Positions 30,097 through 38,921 of a DNA stretch of 64,000 nt are shown here, in pieces (within the stretch, counting starts at the first letter, position 1; each line of letters opens with the position of its first letter). A model generated the notes under the pieces. It was not told the DNA's origin and made no database searches. It was given only the letters and a program-made list of their open reading frames with translations. The stretch is taken from the NCBI GenBank assembly GCA_036269075.1, contig DATASX010000015.1:1-64000 (forward strand). Direction: 5' to 3'. Origin of the DNA: Sporichthyaceae bacterium (GTDB lineage Bacteria > Actinomycetota > Actinomycetes > Sporichthyales > Sporichthyaceae). Made by a program: the position numbers and the translations under genes.

Positions 30097-30915
30097 GTGC
30101 AGATGACCACGCTGCACCTGACGATGCCCGCCACCGCCGGGCGCGCCGTGTGGGCGGCGCTGGCCGGCCCCGACACCAGGGCGGCGGGCGCGCTCGGGCC
30201 GGACGAGGTTCCCGACGGGCGGCCGGTACGGCTGGCGGGCGCCTGGCTGCGCGACACCGAACTCGGCGTCGGGGACAGCGAACGGCTGTGTCCCGGCGCT
30301 GCCGAGGCGGTCTCGGCCCGGCTGCGCGCCCTCGGCGCGAGCGAGGTCCGCGTCGTGCTCGACGTCCGCCGGCAGGACCGGCTGATGGAGCACGCCCACC
30401 TGCAGCTGATCCAGGCCGGCGGCACCGGCGAGTTCGCCGAGCAGTTCCCCGCTTCCGCGGTGCTGGACTGGGCCGCCCTGGCCGAACGCGTCGCCGCGGT
30501 GCCGGGCGTGGCCGAGGTCGTGCTGCGCCCGGTCGAGGAGTTCGGCGAACGACCCGTGGCCCTGGCCGCGGACCTGCTGCGGACCGCGGGGATCACCGGG
30601 CTCACGACGGAGGAGGCGCCGGCGCCGCTGACCTACACCGCCCGCGGGCTGGTCGTCGCGCGGGCGATGAACGCCCACCTGGTGTCCGAGGAGGAGTGCG
30701 CCCTGGCGCGCGAGTTCGTCGGTGACTTGCTGCCCGGCCCGTCCGCCGGGAACCTCTTCCTCGAGCCCGACGCTCGATCGGCAATCCTGTCGGGGCACGC
30801 CGAGGCCAACCGGAAGATGTTCCGGACCTGGCTGCCTGACCGACCCGAGGACGGGTACCTCACCGACCAGGGCACCGCTGCCCTGGCCGCCCGAAACGAA
30901 CGGGAGCATGGATGA
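30097..30915 (+). CDS. Hypothetical protein
   Basis: 272 aa from GTG 30097 (270 aa from ATG 30103). A GTG at 30046, overlapping the previous stop, is in frame, but the extra 17 codons come from repetitive GAGCGA words. No motif recognised with confidence. The C-terminus (ILSGHAEANRKMFRTWLP) is reminiscent of the ends of sulfotransferase/glycosyltransferase-like proteins, and the neighbour is sulfotransferase-like, so the two may work together. Overlaps the FKBP gene by 4 bases (ATGA). Confidence 0.65.
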   Translation: MQMTTLHLTMPATAGRAVWAALAGPDTRAAGALGPDEVPDGRPVRLAGAWLRDTELGVGDSERLCPGAAEAVSARLRALGASEVRVVLDVRRQDRLMEHAHLQLIQAGGTGEFAEQFPASAVLDWAALAERVAAVPGVAEVVLRPVEEFGERPVALAADLLRTAGITGLTTEEAPAPLTYTARGLVVARAMNAHLVSEEECALAREFVGDLLPGPSAGNLFLEPDARSAILSGHAEANRKMFRTWLPDRPEDGYLTDQGTAALAARNEREHG

Positions 30916-31286
30916 ACCGCGACGAGAAGCCGGAAGTCGGATTCCCCGGCGCCGAGCCGCCGGCCGACCTGGTGATCACCGACATTCACGTCGGCGACGG
31001 CGCCGAGGCCAAGCCGGGCGCCGAGGTGACCGTGCACTACGTGGGTGTCGCGTTCTCCACCGGCGAGGAGTTCGACGCCAGCTGGAACCGCGGCGAACCG
31101 TTCCGCTTCCCGCTCGGCGGCGGCCGGGTCATCGCGGGCTGGGATCAGGGCGTGGCCGGGATGCGCGTCGGCGGCCGCCGCCAGCTGGTGATCCCCCCAC
31201 ACCTGGGCTACGGAAACCGCGGCGCGGGCAACGCGATCAAGCCCGGCGAGACGCTGATCTTCGTGGTGGATCTGCTCGGGACTTAG
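30912..31286 (+). CDS. FKBP-type peptidyl-prolyl isomerase
   Basis: 124 aa, single FKBP domain, cytoplasmic (no signal). Conserved pocket residues appear in VTVHYVGVAFSTGEEFDASW, PFRFPLGGGRVIAGWDQGVAGM and IPPHLGYGNRGAGNAI, ending LIFVVDLLG. Speeds cis-trans isomerisation of X-Pro bonds. ATG 30912 overlaps the previous stop, and pyrE follows 10 bp later, so a short operon is likely. Confidence 0.95.
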   Translation: MNRDEKPEVGFPGAEPPADLVITDIHVGDGAEAKPGAEVTVHYVGVAFSTGEEFDASWNRGEPFRFPLGGGRVIAGWDQGVAGMRVGGRRQLVIPPHLGYGNRGAGNAIKPGETLIFVVDLLGT

Positions 31287-31296
31287 GGATGAGAGG

Positions 31297-31842
31297 GTGT
31301 CCGTCGTGGACACCCGTGACGAGCTTCTCGAGCTGATCAAGTCCCGCGCCGTCGTGCACGGTCGGGTGACGTTGTCCTCCGGTGCGGAGGCCGAGTACTA
31401 CGTCGACCTGCGCCGCGTCACGCTGGACGGGCAGGCCGCTCCGCTGGTCGGCCAGGTGATGCTGGACGCGACCGCGCACCTGAACTACGACGCCGTCGGC
31501 GGGCTGACGCTCGGCGCCGACCCGGTCGCCACCGCGATGCTGCACGCGGCCGCGGCCTCCGGGCGCACGCTGGACGCGTTCGTGGTCCGCAAGGAGGGCA
31601 AGGCTCACGGGTTGCAGCGGCGCATCGAGGGCCCGGATGTGACGGGCCGTCAGGTTCTGGCTGTGGAGGACACCTCGACCACCGGCGGGTCGGTGCTCAC
31701 CGCCGTGGAGGCGCTGCGCGAGGCCGGCGCCGAGGTCGTCGGCGTCGCGGTGATCGTGGACCGAGGCGCCGGGGCGAAGATCGAGGCCGCGGGCCTGCCC
31801 TACGTGGCGGCCTATCAGCGGTCCGACCTCGGCCTGGGCTGA
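31297..31842 (+). CDS. pyrE: Orotate phosphoribosyltransferase
   Basis: 181 aa. Joins orotate to PRPP to give OMP, step 5 of pyrimidine synthesis. The PRPP loop reads VLAVEDTSTTGGSVLTAVEA, and upstream come the orotate-side VTLSSGAEAEYYVDLR and FVVRKEGKAHG loop. GTG 31297 is the start, 10 bp after the FKBP gene. No other pyr genes are near, as in mycobacteria. Confidence 0.95.
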   Translation: MSVVDTRDELLELIKSRAVVHGRVTLSSGAEAEYYVDLRRVTLDGQAAPLVGQVMLDATAHLNYDAVGGLTLGADPVATAMLHAAAASGRTLDAFVVRKEGKAHGLQRRIEGPDVTGRQVLAVEDTSTTGGSVLTAVEALREAGAEVVGVAVIVDRGAGAKIEAAGLPYVAAYQRSDLGLG

Positions 31843-31844
31843 GC

Positions 31845-32387
31845 GTGCCTCGGTTCCGCCCGGTGGTGCTGGCGGCGCTCGGCGCGTTGCTGAGCGGCTG
31901 CGGCGGATCCGGGCCGAGCACCGCGGGCGTACCGGCGACGACCGAGGCGACGGCGGCCCCGAGCGCCGTTGCGAGCCCGAGCGCATCCGCCGACCCACGG
32001 GATGCGCTGTCCGGATCCATCCTCGCCGAGGGCAGCAGCTACCGGGACGCGGCCGGGGAGACGAGCTTCCGCTCCCCCACCCAGAACATCGGCTGCACCG
32101 TGGGCGCGGCGACCGTGTCCTGCCAGATCGCGACGTTCAGCTACCGGACCACCCCGAGCCAGTGCCACGGCAACGGGAACTGGGGCTCGACGATCGACCT
32201 GGGTGCGGCGGCCGAGTTCGTCTGCGCCACCGATGCCGTCGCCTCCGGCGCCAAGCAGTTGGCGTACGGGCAACGGTTGGCGAAGGGCCACATGGCCTGC
32301 GTCAGCCGTCCCGACGGGGTGACCTGCCTGAACCGGGACAGCGGGCACGGCTTCCGCGTCGCCCAGCGCGAGTACGTGTTCTTCTGA
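31845..32387 (+). CDS. Cys-rich lipoprotein, paralogue A
   Basis: 180 aa. Signal peptide with lipobox LLSGC (Cys19), then a Ser/Thr/Ala-rich spacer of about 35 residues. The exported domain has paired cysteines and a conserved frame: F.SPTQNIGCTV...VSCQ, a C..W..T..L middle, then CVSRPDGVTC and GHGFRVA...Y.FF at the end. The same frame occurs in the gene at 34135-34704. Anchored on the outer face of the membrane. GTG 31845 follows the pyrE stop by 2 bp. No known family. Confidence 0.75.
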   Translation: MPRFRPVVLAALGALLSGCGGSGPSTAGVPATTEATAAPSAVASPSASADPRDALSGSILAEGSSYRDAAGETSFRSPTQNIGCTVGAATVSCQIATFSYRTTPSQCHGNGNWGSTIDLGAAAEFVCATDAVASGAKQLAYGQRLAKGHMACVSRPDGVTCLNRDSGHGFRVAQREYVFF

Positions 32388-32392
32388 GCCCC

Positions 32393-33052
32393 GTGACCGA
32401 CGATGAGGTTGACGACGAGCCCGACGACACCGGTCCGGACGAGGTCGGCGTCGGCCCGCACCCGGAACCGTGGCCGGACGACGACCGCCTCGACCCGGCG
32501 CTGCTGGCCGGCGGCGATCGACGCAACGTCGTCGACCGGTACCGCTACTGGCGCCGGGACGCGGTCGTGGCGGATTTGGATCTGCAGCGGCACCCGTTCC
32601 ACATCGCGATCGAGAACTGGCAGCACGACTTCAACATCGGCTCGGTGGTGCGGACCGCGAACGCGTTCCTGGCCGCGCAGGTGCACATCGTCGGACGGCG
32701 CCGCTGGAACCGGCGCGGGGCGATGGTCACCGACCGCTACCAGCACGTCCGGCACCACGCCGACGTCGGCGAGCTGACCGCCTGGGCGGCCGCGGCGGAC
32801 CTGCCGCTGCTCGGCATCGACAACCTGCCCGGCGCGGTGCCGCTGGAGAGCTACGACCTGCCGGAGCGGTGCGTGCTGCTGTTCGGCCAGGAGGGGCCCG
32901 GTCTGTCGGAGCCGGCCCGCGCGGCCTGCGGCGCTGTCCTGTCGATCGCCCAGTACGGTTCGACCCGGTCGATCAACGCCGGTGCCGCCGCGGCGATCGC
33001 CATGCACTCATGGGTACGACGGCACCGATTCGGGCAGACCCCGTGGGGATGA
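32393..33052 (+). CDS. SpoU/TrmH-type (SPOUT) RNA methyltransferase
   Basis: 219 aa. Transfers a methyl group from SAM to a ribose 2'-OH of tRNA or rRNA. The three SPOUT motifs are visible: motif 1 NIGSVVRTANAF, motif 2 LLFGQEGPGLSEPA, motif 3 IAQYGSTRSINAGAAAAIAMH-like. An acidic, Pro-rich N-terminal extension (about 45 aa) precedes the domain. GTG 32393. The neighbours pyrE and fba match the mycobacterial arrangement around Rv0380c. Target nucleotide unknown. Confidence 0.9.
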   Translation: MTDDEVDDEPDDTGPDEVGVGPHPEPWPDDDRLDPALLAGGDRRNVVDRYRYWRRDAVVADLDLQRHPFHIAIENWQHDFNIGSVVRTANAFLAAQVHIVGRRRWNRRGAMVTDRYQHVRHHADVGELTAWAAAADLPLLGIDNLPGAVPLESYDLPERCVLLFGQEGPGLSEPARAACGAVLSIAQYGSTRSINAGAAAAIAMHSWVRRHRFGQTPWG

Positions 33053-33112
33053 CGCGCCCACCACCTGGGGAATACTGCAAACGCGTCATTGCCGCCCGAG
33101 GAGGTATCCGCG

Positions 33113-34138
33113 ATGCCCATCGCGACCGTCGAGGTATACGCCGAGATGCTAGATCGAGCGAAGGCCGGAGCGTTCGCCTATCCGGCGATCAACGTTTCGT
33201 CCTCGCAGACCCTGAACGCGGCCCTGGCGGGCTTTGCCGAGGCGGGCAGCGACGGCATCATCCAGGTCTCCACCGGCGGCGCGGAGTACCTGTCGGGGCC
33301 GACGAAGAAGCACATGGTCACCGGCTCCGTGGCGTTCGCCGAGTTCGCGCACGAGGTCGCCAAGCAGTACCCGGTGAACATCGGGCTGCACACCGACCAC
33401 TGCCCGAAGGACAAGCTCGACGGGTTCATGCGGCCGCTGGTAGCGATCTCCACCCAGCGCGTCGCGCGCGGACAGGAGCCGCTGTTCCAGTCGCACATGT
33501 GGGACGGTTCGGCGGTCCCGCTGGACGAGAACATCGAGATCGCTGTGGAGCTGCTCGCGTTGTGCAAGGCCGCCAAGGTCGTGATGGAGGCCGAGATCGG
33601 TGTCGTCGGCGGCGAGGAGGACGGTGTCGAGGGCGGCGGCGGCGCCCAGCTGTACACGACCGCCGAGGACGCCCTGGCCACCGCCGAGGCGCTGGGCACC
33701 GGCGAGAACGGCCGCTACCTGCTGGCCGCGACCTTCGGCAACGTGCACGGCGTCTACAAGCCGGGCAACGTGAAGCTGCGCCCGGTGATCCTGAAGGAGA
33801 TCCAGGAAGCGGTCGGGGCGAAGGTCGGCAAGTACCACCCGTTCGACCTGGTGTTCCACGGCGGCTCGGGCTCGCTGCTGTCGGAGATCCACGAGGCGCT
33901 GGACTTCGGCGTGGTCAAGATGAACGTCGACACCGACACGCAGTACGCCTACACCCGCGCGGTGGCCGGGCACATGTTCGTCAACTACGACGGTGTGCTG
34001 AAGGTCGACGGTGAGGTCGGCTCGAAGAAGACCTACGACCCGCGCGCGTGGGGCAAGACCGCGGAGGCGTCGATGGCGGCCCGCGTCGTCGAGGCCTGCC
34101 AGGCGTTGCGCTCGGCAGGAACGTCGCTGAGCTCGTGA
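33113..34138 (+). CDS. fba: Fructose-bisphosphate aldolase, class II
   Basis: 341 aa. Cleaves or forms fructose 1,6-bisphosphate in glycolysis and gluconeogenesis with a zinc ion. Zinc ligands are in LHTDHCPKDK; Glu-rich GVVGGEEDGVEG and the histidines in TFGNVHGVYKPG and VFHGGSGS are typical, as is NVDTDTQYAYTR near the end. ATG 33113 has GAGGAGG 10 bases upstream. Its stop overlaps the next lipoprotein gene. Confidence 0.97.
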   Translation: MPIATVEVYAEMLDRAKAGAFAYPAINVSSSQTLNAALAGFAEAGSDGIIQVSTGGAEYLSGPTKKHMVTGSVAFAEFAHEVAKQYPVNIGLHTDHCPKDKLDGFMRPLVAISTQRVARGQEPLFQSHMWDGSAVPLDENIEIAVELLALCKAAKVVMEAEIGVVGGEEDGVEGGGGAQLYTTAEDALATAEALGTGENGRYLLAATFGNVHGVYKPGNVKLRPVILKEIQEAVGAKVGKYHPFDLVFHGGSGSLLSEIHEALDFGVVKMNVDTDTQYAYTRAVAGHMFVNYDGVLKVDGEVGSKKTYDPRAWGKTAEASMAARVVEACQALRSAGTSLSS

Positions 34139-34704
34139 CGCTACGCCAGGTCGCCGGCCGGGCTGCCGCACGGTCCCTGCTCGCAGTCTGCGTCCTGGCC
34201 TCCTCCGGGTGCGGCAGCGCCGGTTCGGCGCACGCCGAGCCCTCGATCGGTGCCGCACCGCCCGGTGAGGTGGCCGCCACCCTCGCGCCGACGATCCCGC
34301 CGGACAACGAGTTCCTCGGGTCCAGCCGCATCGACAGCTCGAAGTTCACCGACGAGGCGGGCTTCGTCAGCTTCACGACCCCGACGCACAACGTGGCGTG
34401 CACTGTTGCGACTGCCACCGTGCCGTCGGTGACCTGCCAACCCAGCTCGGTCGGCTACTCGGTCAAGGAGCACGGCAGCTGCCCGTCCGGCAGCGGGACC
34501 TGGGGCGACACCGTCGCGCTCACCAAGTCTGCGACCTGGTCGTGCACCGCCGACAAGATCGCGACCACGAGCGTGCTGGGCTACGGCGCCCGCATCGACA
34601 CCCAGGACTTCAGTTGCGTCAGCCGCCCGGACGGGGTCACCTGCCACGACGCGGCCACCGACCACGGCTTCCGGATCGCGCCCGGCTTCTACACGCTCTT
34701 CTGA
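34135..34704 (+). CDS. Cys-rich lipoprotein, paralogue B
   Basis: 189 aa. Signal peptide with lipobox ASSGC (Cys26). Same frame as the lipoprotein at 31845-32387: F.TPTHNVACTV...VTCQ, a W..T..L and W.C..D middle, LGYGARID, then CVSRPDGVTC and DHGFRIA..FYTLF at the end. The cysteines at conserved positions likely form disulfides outside the cell. GTG 34135 overlaps the fba stop (GTGA). Possibly an old duplication around the methyltransferase-fba unit. Confidence 0.75.
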   Translation: MTLRQVAGRAAARSLLAVCVLASSGCGSAGSAHAEPSIGAAPPGEVAATLAPTIPPDNEFLGSSRIDSSKFTDEAGFVSFTTPTHNVACTVATATVPSVTCQPSSVGYSVKEHGSCPSGSGTWGDTVALTKSATWSCTADKIATTSVLGYGARIDTQDFSCVSRPDGVTCHDAATDHGFRIAPGFYTLF

Positions 34705-34741
34705 GGAGCGTGCCCGGACGCGGCCGGGGCAGAATTGGACT

Positions 34742-35305
34742 GTGATCGGGTTTCCCACGGCTGAGATCGGCGTCGAGGCGATACGGCGGCTGCATGCCTT
34801 CGGCGGCGTCGACATCCAGCGTGGGCTGCGCGACTCGGAGTTCGCCATGATCACCGCGCGGTACGGGTTCGAGTTCGCGCCGGACCACCGGGCCTTCCTG
34901 GTCGGCGGTCTGCCCACCGGGGCGGGTTGGCCCGACTGGCGCAGCGTCGACCACCGCGCGCTGCGCGACCAGTTGGCCTGGCCGGTCGAGGGGATGCTGT
35001 TCGACGTCGAACACAAGGGCTACTGGCACCCCTCCTGGGGCGAGCGGCCCACCGACCTGCCGGACGCCCTGGCGGTGGCCGGCGCGGCGCTGGTGCGGGC
35101 GCCGCAGATGGTGCCGCTACGGGGCAACCGCTACCTGCCCGCCGGGGCGGACCGCGCCGGCCATCCGGTGCTGGCGATGTTCCGTACCGACGTCGGCACC
35201 GCCGGGGCGGACCTGGCCGACTGGGTCACCCAGGAGTTCGGCGACGCCCCGGCGCCGGACAAGACCGCCACGGCCACCGTCGAGTTCTGGGGCAGCCTGC
35301 TCTGA
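34742..35305 (+). CDS. Conserved hypothetical, SMI1/KNR4-like
   Basis: 187 aa, soluble. The order E..YGFEFAPDHRAFL...GLPTGAGWPDWR, then GMLFDVEHKGYWHPSWG and VPLRGNRYLPAG, matches a family of uncharacterised streptomycete proteins with an SMI1/KNR4-type fold, as far as I recall. These often occur as immunity or regulatory proteins; nothing here shows such a role. GTG 34742 lies just after CAGAAT, so leaderless translation is plausible. Confidence 0.65.
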   Translation: MIGFPTAEIGVEAIRRLHAFGGVDIQRGLRDSEFAMITARYGFEFAPDHRAFLVGGLPTGAGWPDWRSVDHRALRDQLAWPVEGMLFDVEHKGYWHPSWGERPTDLPDALAVAGAALVRAPQMVPLRGNRYLPAGADRAGHPVLAMFRTDVGTAGADLADWVTQEFGDAPAPDKTATATVEFWGSLL

Positions 35306-35336
35306 GCGCAGGAGGCGTCAGATCACTCCGCTCGGC

Positions 35337-36923
35337 TCACTTCCAGGTATGGATCACCGACTGGTTCGGGTCCGGCTGGAAGCCGTTCGGGGTTCCGTCG
35401 GGGTTGGAGACAGTGTTGGTCGACGTGTACTTGTACATGAACTCCCGACCCTGTCCGTAGTCGTGGTTCCAGTCGTTGCCGGTGCGCTCCGAGGGCAGGT
35501 AACTGAACCGCTGGTCCAACGAGGCGTCCGAACTCCACACCGTGCCGTTGTCCCATTCGGCAATCATCCGGTCGCGGGTCAGATTCGGCCCGACGGCCTT
35601 TCCGGCCTGCTCGAAGATGTTCACCGCGACGTAGTCGGCCTGCACGATGTGGTGGTTCAGACCGCGATTGCCGCGGGCGTACTTCTCCATCGTGGCGATG
35701 AATTCCGGACCCCACAGCTTGTACGTGGTGTTGGTCCAGTAGCGGCCGACCGGCCACTGCCCGAACAGCGAACCGAGAACCTCGGCAGCCAGATGGTTTC
35801 CGGAGATTCCCTTCGGCGGGTAGTAGCCCTGCTGCGCGGCCTCGACCATGAATTTCGCCATCGTGGCCGGGTTGATGACGTAGTGGATGATGTGGTCCGG
35901 GTTCGCGGCCCGGAACGCCAGCACGTAGGCCGACATCGAGGTCTCCGAGATGGAGACGTCGGCTCGCTTGACCATCTTGGCGCCGGAGGCGTCGACGATC
36001 CGCTGGACGTAGTTGCAGGCCAGCTGCATCTCCGGTGAGGTCAGGCAGATCAGCCCGTAGGTCTTGGGCTTGATCACGTCCACGACCCAGTGCGCACCGG
36101 CCATCGCCTCGTGAATCATCGACATGTGGGTGGGGAACATGAACGGGTCCTGCCACTCGGTCTGCGAGTACGCCCACAGCCCGAACCCGGGCAGGTGATA
36201 CTGCGCCAGGTCGTCGTGGACCGAGGCGCTGCCCCAACTGGATACTCCGAGCAACGCGAAGATCTTGTCGACCCCGACCAACTTCTTGATGCAGGCCTTC
36301 GTCCGCGAGACCTCACCGGGGCCGTCGTCGCAGTCGGTCAACGTCATGCGTCGGCCCAGGACCCCGCCGCGGTCGTTGACCGCCTCCATCGACGCGCGGA
36401 TGCCACGCACCAACGGGTCCACCAGCACGTTGCCGAGGGCCATGCCGTGCATCGACACCGTGCCCATCTTGATCGAGTCCTTGGTGATCCCGACGTCCGT
36501 GGCGCCGTTCTTCTGGTTGTAGACCTGCTGGTCCTGCGCCTTCGCACCGGCCGACTCGGTGGATTTCACCTGGGTCCCGCCGGTAGCGGGTTTCGCCGCC
36601 GGTGCGGCGGCCGGGGCGCTCTTGCCCGATTTCGTGGTCGCCGACGTGGTCCGGGCGGTGCCCTTCACCGCGGTGCTCGGGGCGGTCACGGGGGCGGCGG
36701 CCTTCGTGGCCGACGCCGGTGCCTTCGCGGCTGACTGTGCCTTCGCGGTGGCCGGTGCCGGTGCCACAACCGGTGCGTGCGGGGCCGGTGCGGCGGCAGG
36801 CGCAGGCGCCTGAGCCGCTGTGGTGGTCGAGGATCCGCTGGAGCCGCAAGCGGAAACCAGCAGCGCCACGGCCGCGCCGACCGGCAGGGCCAGCGCCGCC
36901 CGCCGAGTTCGGATTGATGACAT
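35337..36923 (-). CDS. Branched-chain-amino-acid-type solute-binding lipoprotein, copy 1
   Basis: 528 aa. Signal peptide with lipobox LLVSAC (Cys26). A low-complexity Ala/Pro/Lys/Thr linker of about 120 residues follows, then a type 1 periplasmic-binding fold like LivJ/Leu-Ile-Val-binding proteins (GTVSMHGMALGN..., VNDRGGVLGRRM, WAYSQTEWQDPFMFPTH, GRYWTNTTYKLWGPE). Very similar to the next minus-strand gene through the whole binding domain. ATG 36923 has AAGGAGAGG five bases upstream. No permease or ATPase gene is adjacent. Ligand unknown; may feed a transporter elsewhere or act as a sensor. Confidence 0.88.
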   Translation of the reverse strand: MSSIRTRRAALALPVGAAVALLVSACGSSGSSTTTAAQAPAPAAAPAPHAPVVAPAPATAKAQSAAKAPASATKAAAPVTAPSTAVKGTARTTSATTKSGKSAPAAAPAAKPATGGTQVKSTESAGAKAQDQQVYNQKNGATDVGITKDSIKMGTVSMHGMALGNVLVDPLVRGIRASMEAVNDRGGVLGRRMTLTDCDDGPGEVSRTKACIKKLVGVDKIFALLGVSSWGSASVHDDLAQYHLPGFGLWAYSQTEWQDPFMFPTHMSMIHEAMAGAHWVVDVIKPKTYGLICLTSPEMQLACNYVQRIVDASGAKMVKRADVSISETSMSAYVLAFRAANPDHIIHYVINPATMAKFMVEAAQQGYYPPKGISGNHLAAEVLGSLFGQWPVGRYWTNTTYKLWGPEFIATMEKYARGNRGLNHHIVQADYVAVNIFEQAGKAVGPNLTRDRMIAEWDNGTVWSSDASLDQRFSYLPSERTGNDWNHDYGQGREFMYKYTSTNTVSNPDGTPNGFQPDPNQSVIHTWK

Positions 36924-37008
36924 TGCGCCTCTCCTTGGGGCCATGACGAGCCGAAATTTCCCGACCCCATGGCTATACAACCCGTCAGATGAACGAATCG
37001 GGACAAAA

Positions 37009-37043
37009 CGAACGACCCCCGGGCGATGCCCGGGGGTCGTTCG
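37009..37043 (-). terminator. Rho-independent terminator after the second binding-protein gene
   Basis: A perfect 16-bp stem (37009-37024 with 37028-37043, GACCCCCGGGC core) with a 3-nt loop. On the minus strand it is followed by TTTT (37008-37005). It ends the 37086-38675 transcript and separates it from copy 1. Confidence 0.9.
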
Positions 37044-37085
37044 GGACTTCAGAGGTTCAGTTCGTACGCGGCCGACCGCGATCGA

Positions 37086-38675
37086 TCACTTCCAAGTGTG
37101 GATCACGAACTGGCTCGAGTCCGGCTGGAAGCCGTTCGAGGAGCCGTCCGGGTTCGAGCGGGTGTTCTGGTCGACGTACTTGTAGATGAACTCCCGGCCC
37201 TGGCCCATCTCGTGGTCCCAGTTGTTGCCGGTGCGCTCGGCGGACACGTAGCTGAACCGCTGGTCCAGTGAGGCATCGGACTTCCAGACCGTGCCGTTGT
37301 CCAACTGGGCGATTAGTCGGTCGCGGGTCAGGTTCACCCCGACCGCCTTCGCGGCCTCGGCGAAGATGTTGATGCCGACATACCCGGCCTGAACGATGTG
37401 GTGGTTCGCACCGTCGTTGGCCCGCGCGTACTTGTGCATCGTCGCGATGAACTCCGGACCCCACAGCTTGTACGTGGTGTTGGTCCAGTACCGACCGACC
37501 GGCCACTGACCGAACAGCGAGCCGAGGACCTCGCCGGCGAGGTGGTTCCCGGAGATGCCCTTGGGCGGGTAGTAGTCCTGCTGCTGGGACTCGACCATGA
37601 ACTTCACGACCGTGGCCGGGTTGATCACGTAGTGGATGATGTGCTCCGGGTTCGCGGCCCGGAACGACAACACGTAGGCCGACATCGAGGTCTCCGAGAT
37701 CGAGACGTCAGCGCGCTTCACGAGCTTCGAGCCCGAGGCGTCCATGACCTTCGAGACCTCGTTGCAGGCCAGCTGCATCTCCGGCGACGTCAGGCAGATC
37801 AGCCCGTAGGTCTTGGGCTTGATCGTGTCCACCGCCCAGTGCGCACCGGCCATCGCCTCGTGAATCATCGACATGTGCGTCGGGAACATGAACGGGTCCT
37901 GCCACTCCGTCTGGGAGTAGGCCCAGGCCCCGACGTAGGGCAGGTGCTGCTGCTGCAGGTCGTCGTGGATCGAGGCCGTGGCCCAGTCCACCGCGGAGAC
38001 CAGCGAGAAGATGTGGTCCTCGCCGGCCAGCTTCTTGATGCAGGACTTGGCGCGGGCGACCTCGCCCGGGCCGTCGTCGCAGTCCACTATCGACAGCCGG
38101 CGGCCGAGCACACCACCGCGGTCGTTGATCGCTGACGCGGCGGCGAGGTTGCCGCGCACCATCGGCAGCACGACGAGGTTGCCCAGCGCCATGCCGTGCA
38201 TGTTCACCGAGCCGAGCTTGATCTCGTTCTTGGTGACGCCCTGGTCGGTCGCGCCCTGCTTCTGGTCGTAGATCTGCTGGTTCGCCGCGGAGTTGTCCGA
38301 CTTGACCGAGGACAGCGAATCGACCGCCGACGGCCCGGCCTTGGCGGCCGCGGCAGTGCCGGCCGGCTTCGACTCGGTGCTCGTGGTGGTCTTGGCCGCG
38401 CCCTTGGCCGCGACCTGCTTCGGGGCCGAAGCGCTCACCGTCGTGGACTTGGACTCGGTCGCCGCCGCGGCAGTGGTGCCGCTTTCGGGCGTGGTCCTCG
38501 CGGCAGCCGGGGCGGCCGCAGGCGCCACCGGCACCGCCGCCGGCGCGACTGGCGCGGCCGCCTGGGCCGCGGTGACCGATCCGGATCCATTGGATCCGCA
38601 GGCCGAGACAAGCAGGGCCAGGCTGGCGCACACCGGGACCGCGAGCACCACCCGCCGAGATCGAGAGCTGGTCAA
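37086..38675 (-). CDS. Branched-chain-amino-acid-type solute-binding lipoprotein, copy 2
   Basis: 529 aa from TTG 38675, supported by AAGGAG 7 bases upstream and a signal peptide starting at residue 2. Lipobox LLVSAC (Cys26), an Ala/Thr/Ser/Lys-rich linker of about 105 residues, then the same type 1 binding fold. It keeps long identical runs with copy 1 (for example EWQDPFMFPTHMSMIHEAMA and GQWPVGRYWTNTTYKLWGPE); differences cluster in the linker and in the SLVSAVDWATASIHD loop near the cleft. Tandem duplication with divergence in part of the binding cleft suggests related but different ligands. A strong terminator follows. Confidence 0.88.
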   Translation of the reverse strand: MTSSRSRRVVLAVPVCASLALLVSACGSNGSGSVTAAQAAAPVAPAAVPVAPAAAPAAARTTPESGTTAAAATESKSTTVSASAPKQVAAKGAAKTTTSTESKPAGTAAAAKAGPSAVDSLSSVKSDNSAANQQIYDQKQGATDQGVTKNEIKLGSVNMHGMALGNLVVLPMVRGNLAAASAINDRGGVLGRRLSIVDCDDGPGEVARAKSCIKKLAGEDHIFSLVSAVDWATASIHDDLQQQHLPYVGAWAYSQTEWQDPFMFPTHMSMIHEAMAGAHWAVDTIKPKTYGLICLTSPEMQLACNEVSKVMDASGSKLVKRADVSISETSMSAYVLSFRAANPEHIIHYVINPATVVKFMVESQQQDYYPPKGISGNHLAGEVLGSLFGQWPVGRYWTNTTYKLWGPEFIATMHKYARANDGANHHIVQAGYVGINIFAEAAKAVGVNLTRDRLIAQLDNGTVWKSDASLDQRFSYVSAERTGNNWDHEMGQGREFIYKYVDQNTRSNPDGSSNGFQPDSSQFVIHTWK

Positions 38676-38921
38676 GGTTCACTCCTTCGACCCTACGGGC
38701 GCTCGGGATGCGAGCCCGTCGGGAGAGTCGGCCGCGTTCGGGCGACCTATGCATCGTCAGAAACCTTAATTTTTCCCAAGATTCTGCATGACGGTGACGA
38801 AACGCACAATACGTGTCGAGTCAGACCCCCGCGGGCCCGTCCACACCCCCTGCTCGCGGGGCCCCGACGGGTGGTTGACTCTGCCGAACGCGTCGCGCCG
38901 CGACCGGGCCGGAGGTCTGGA

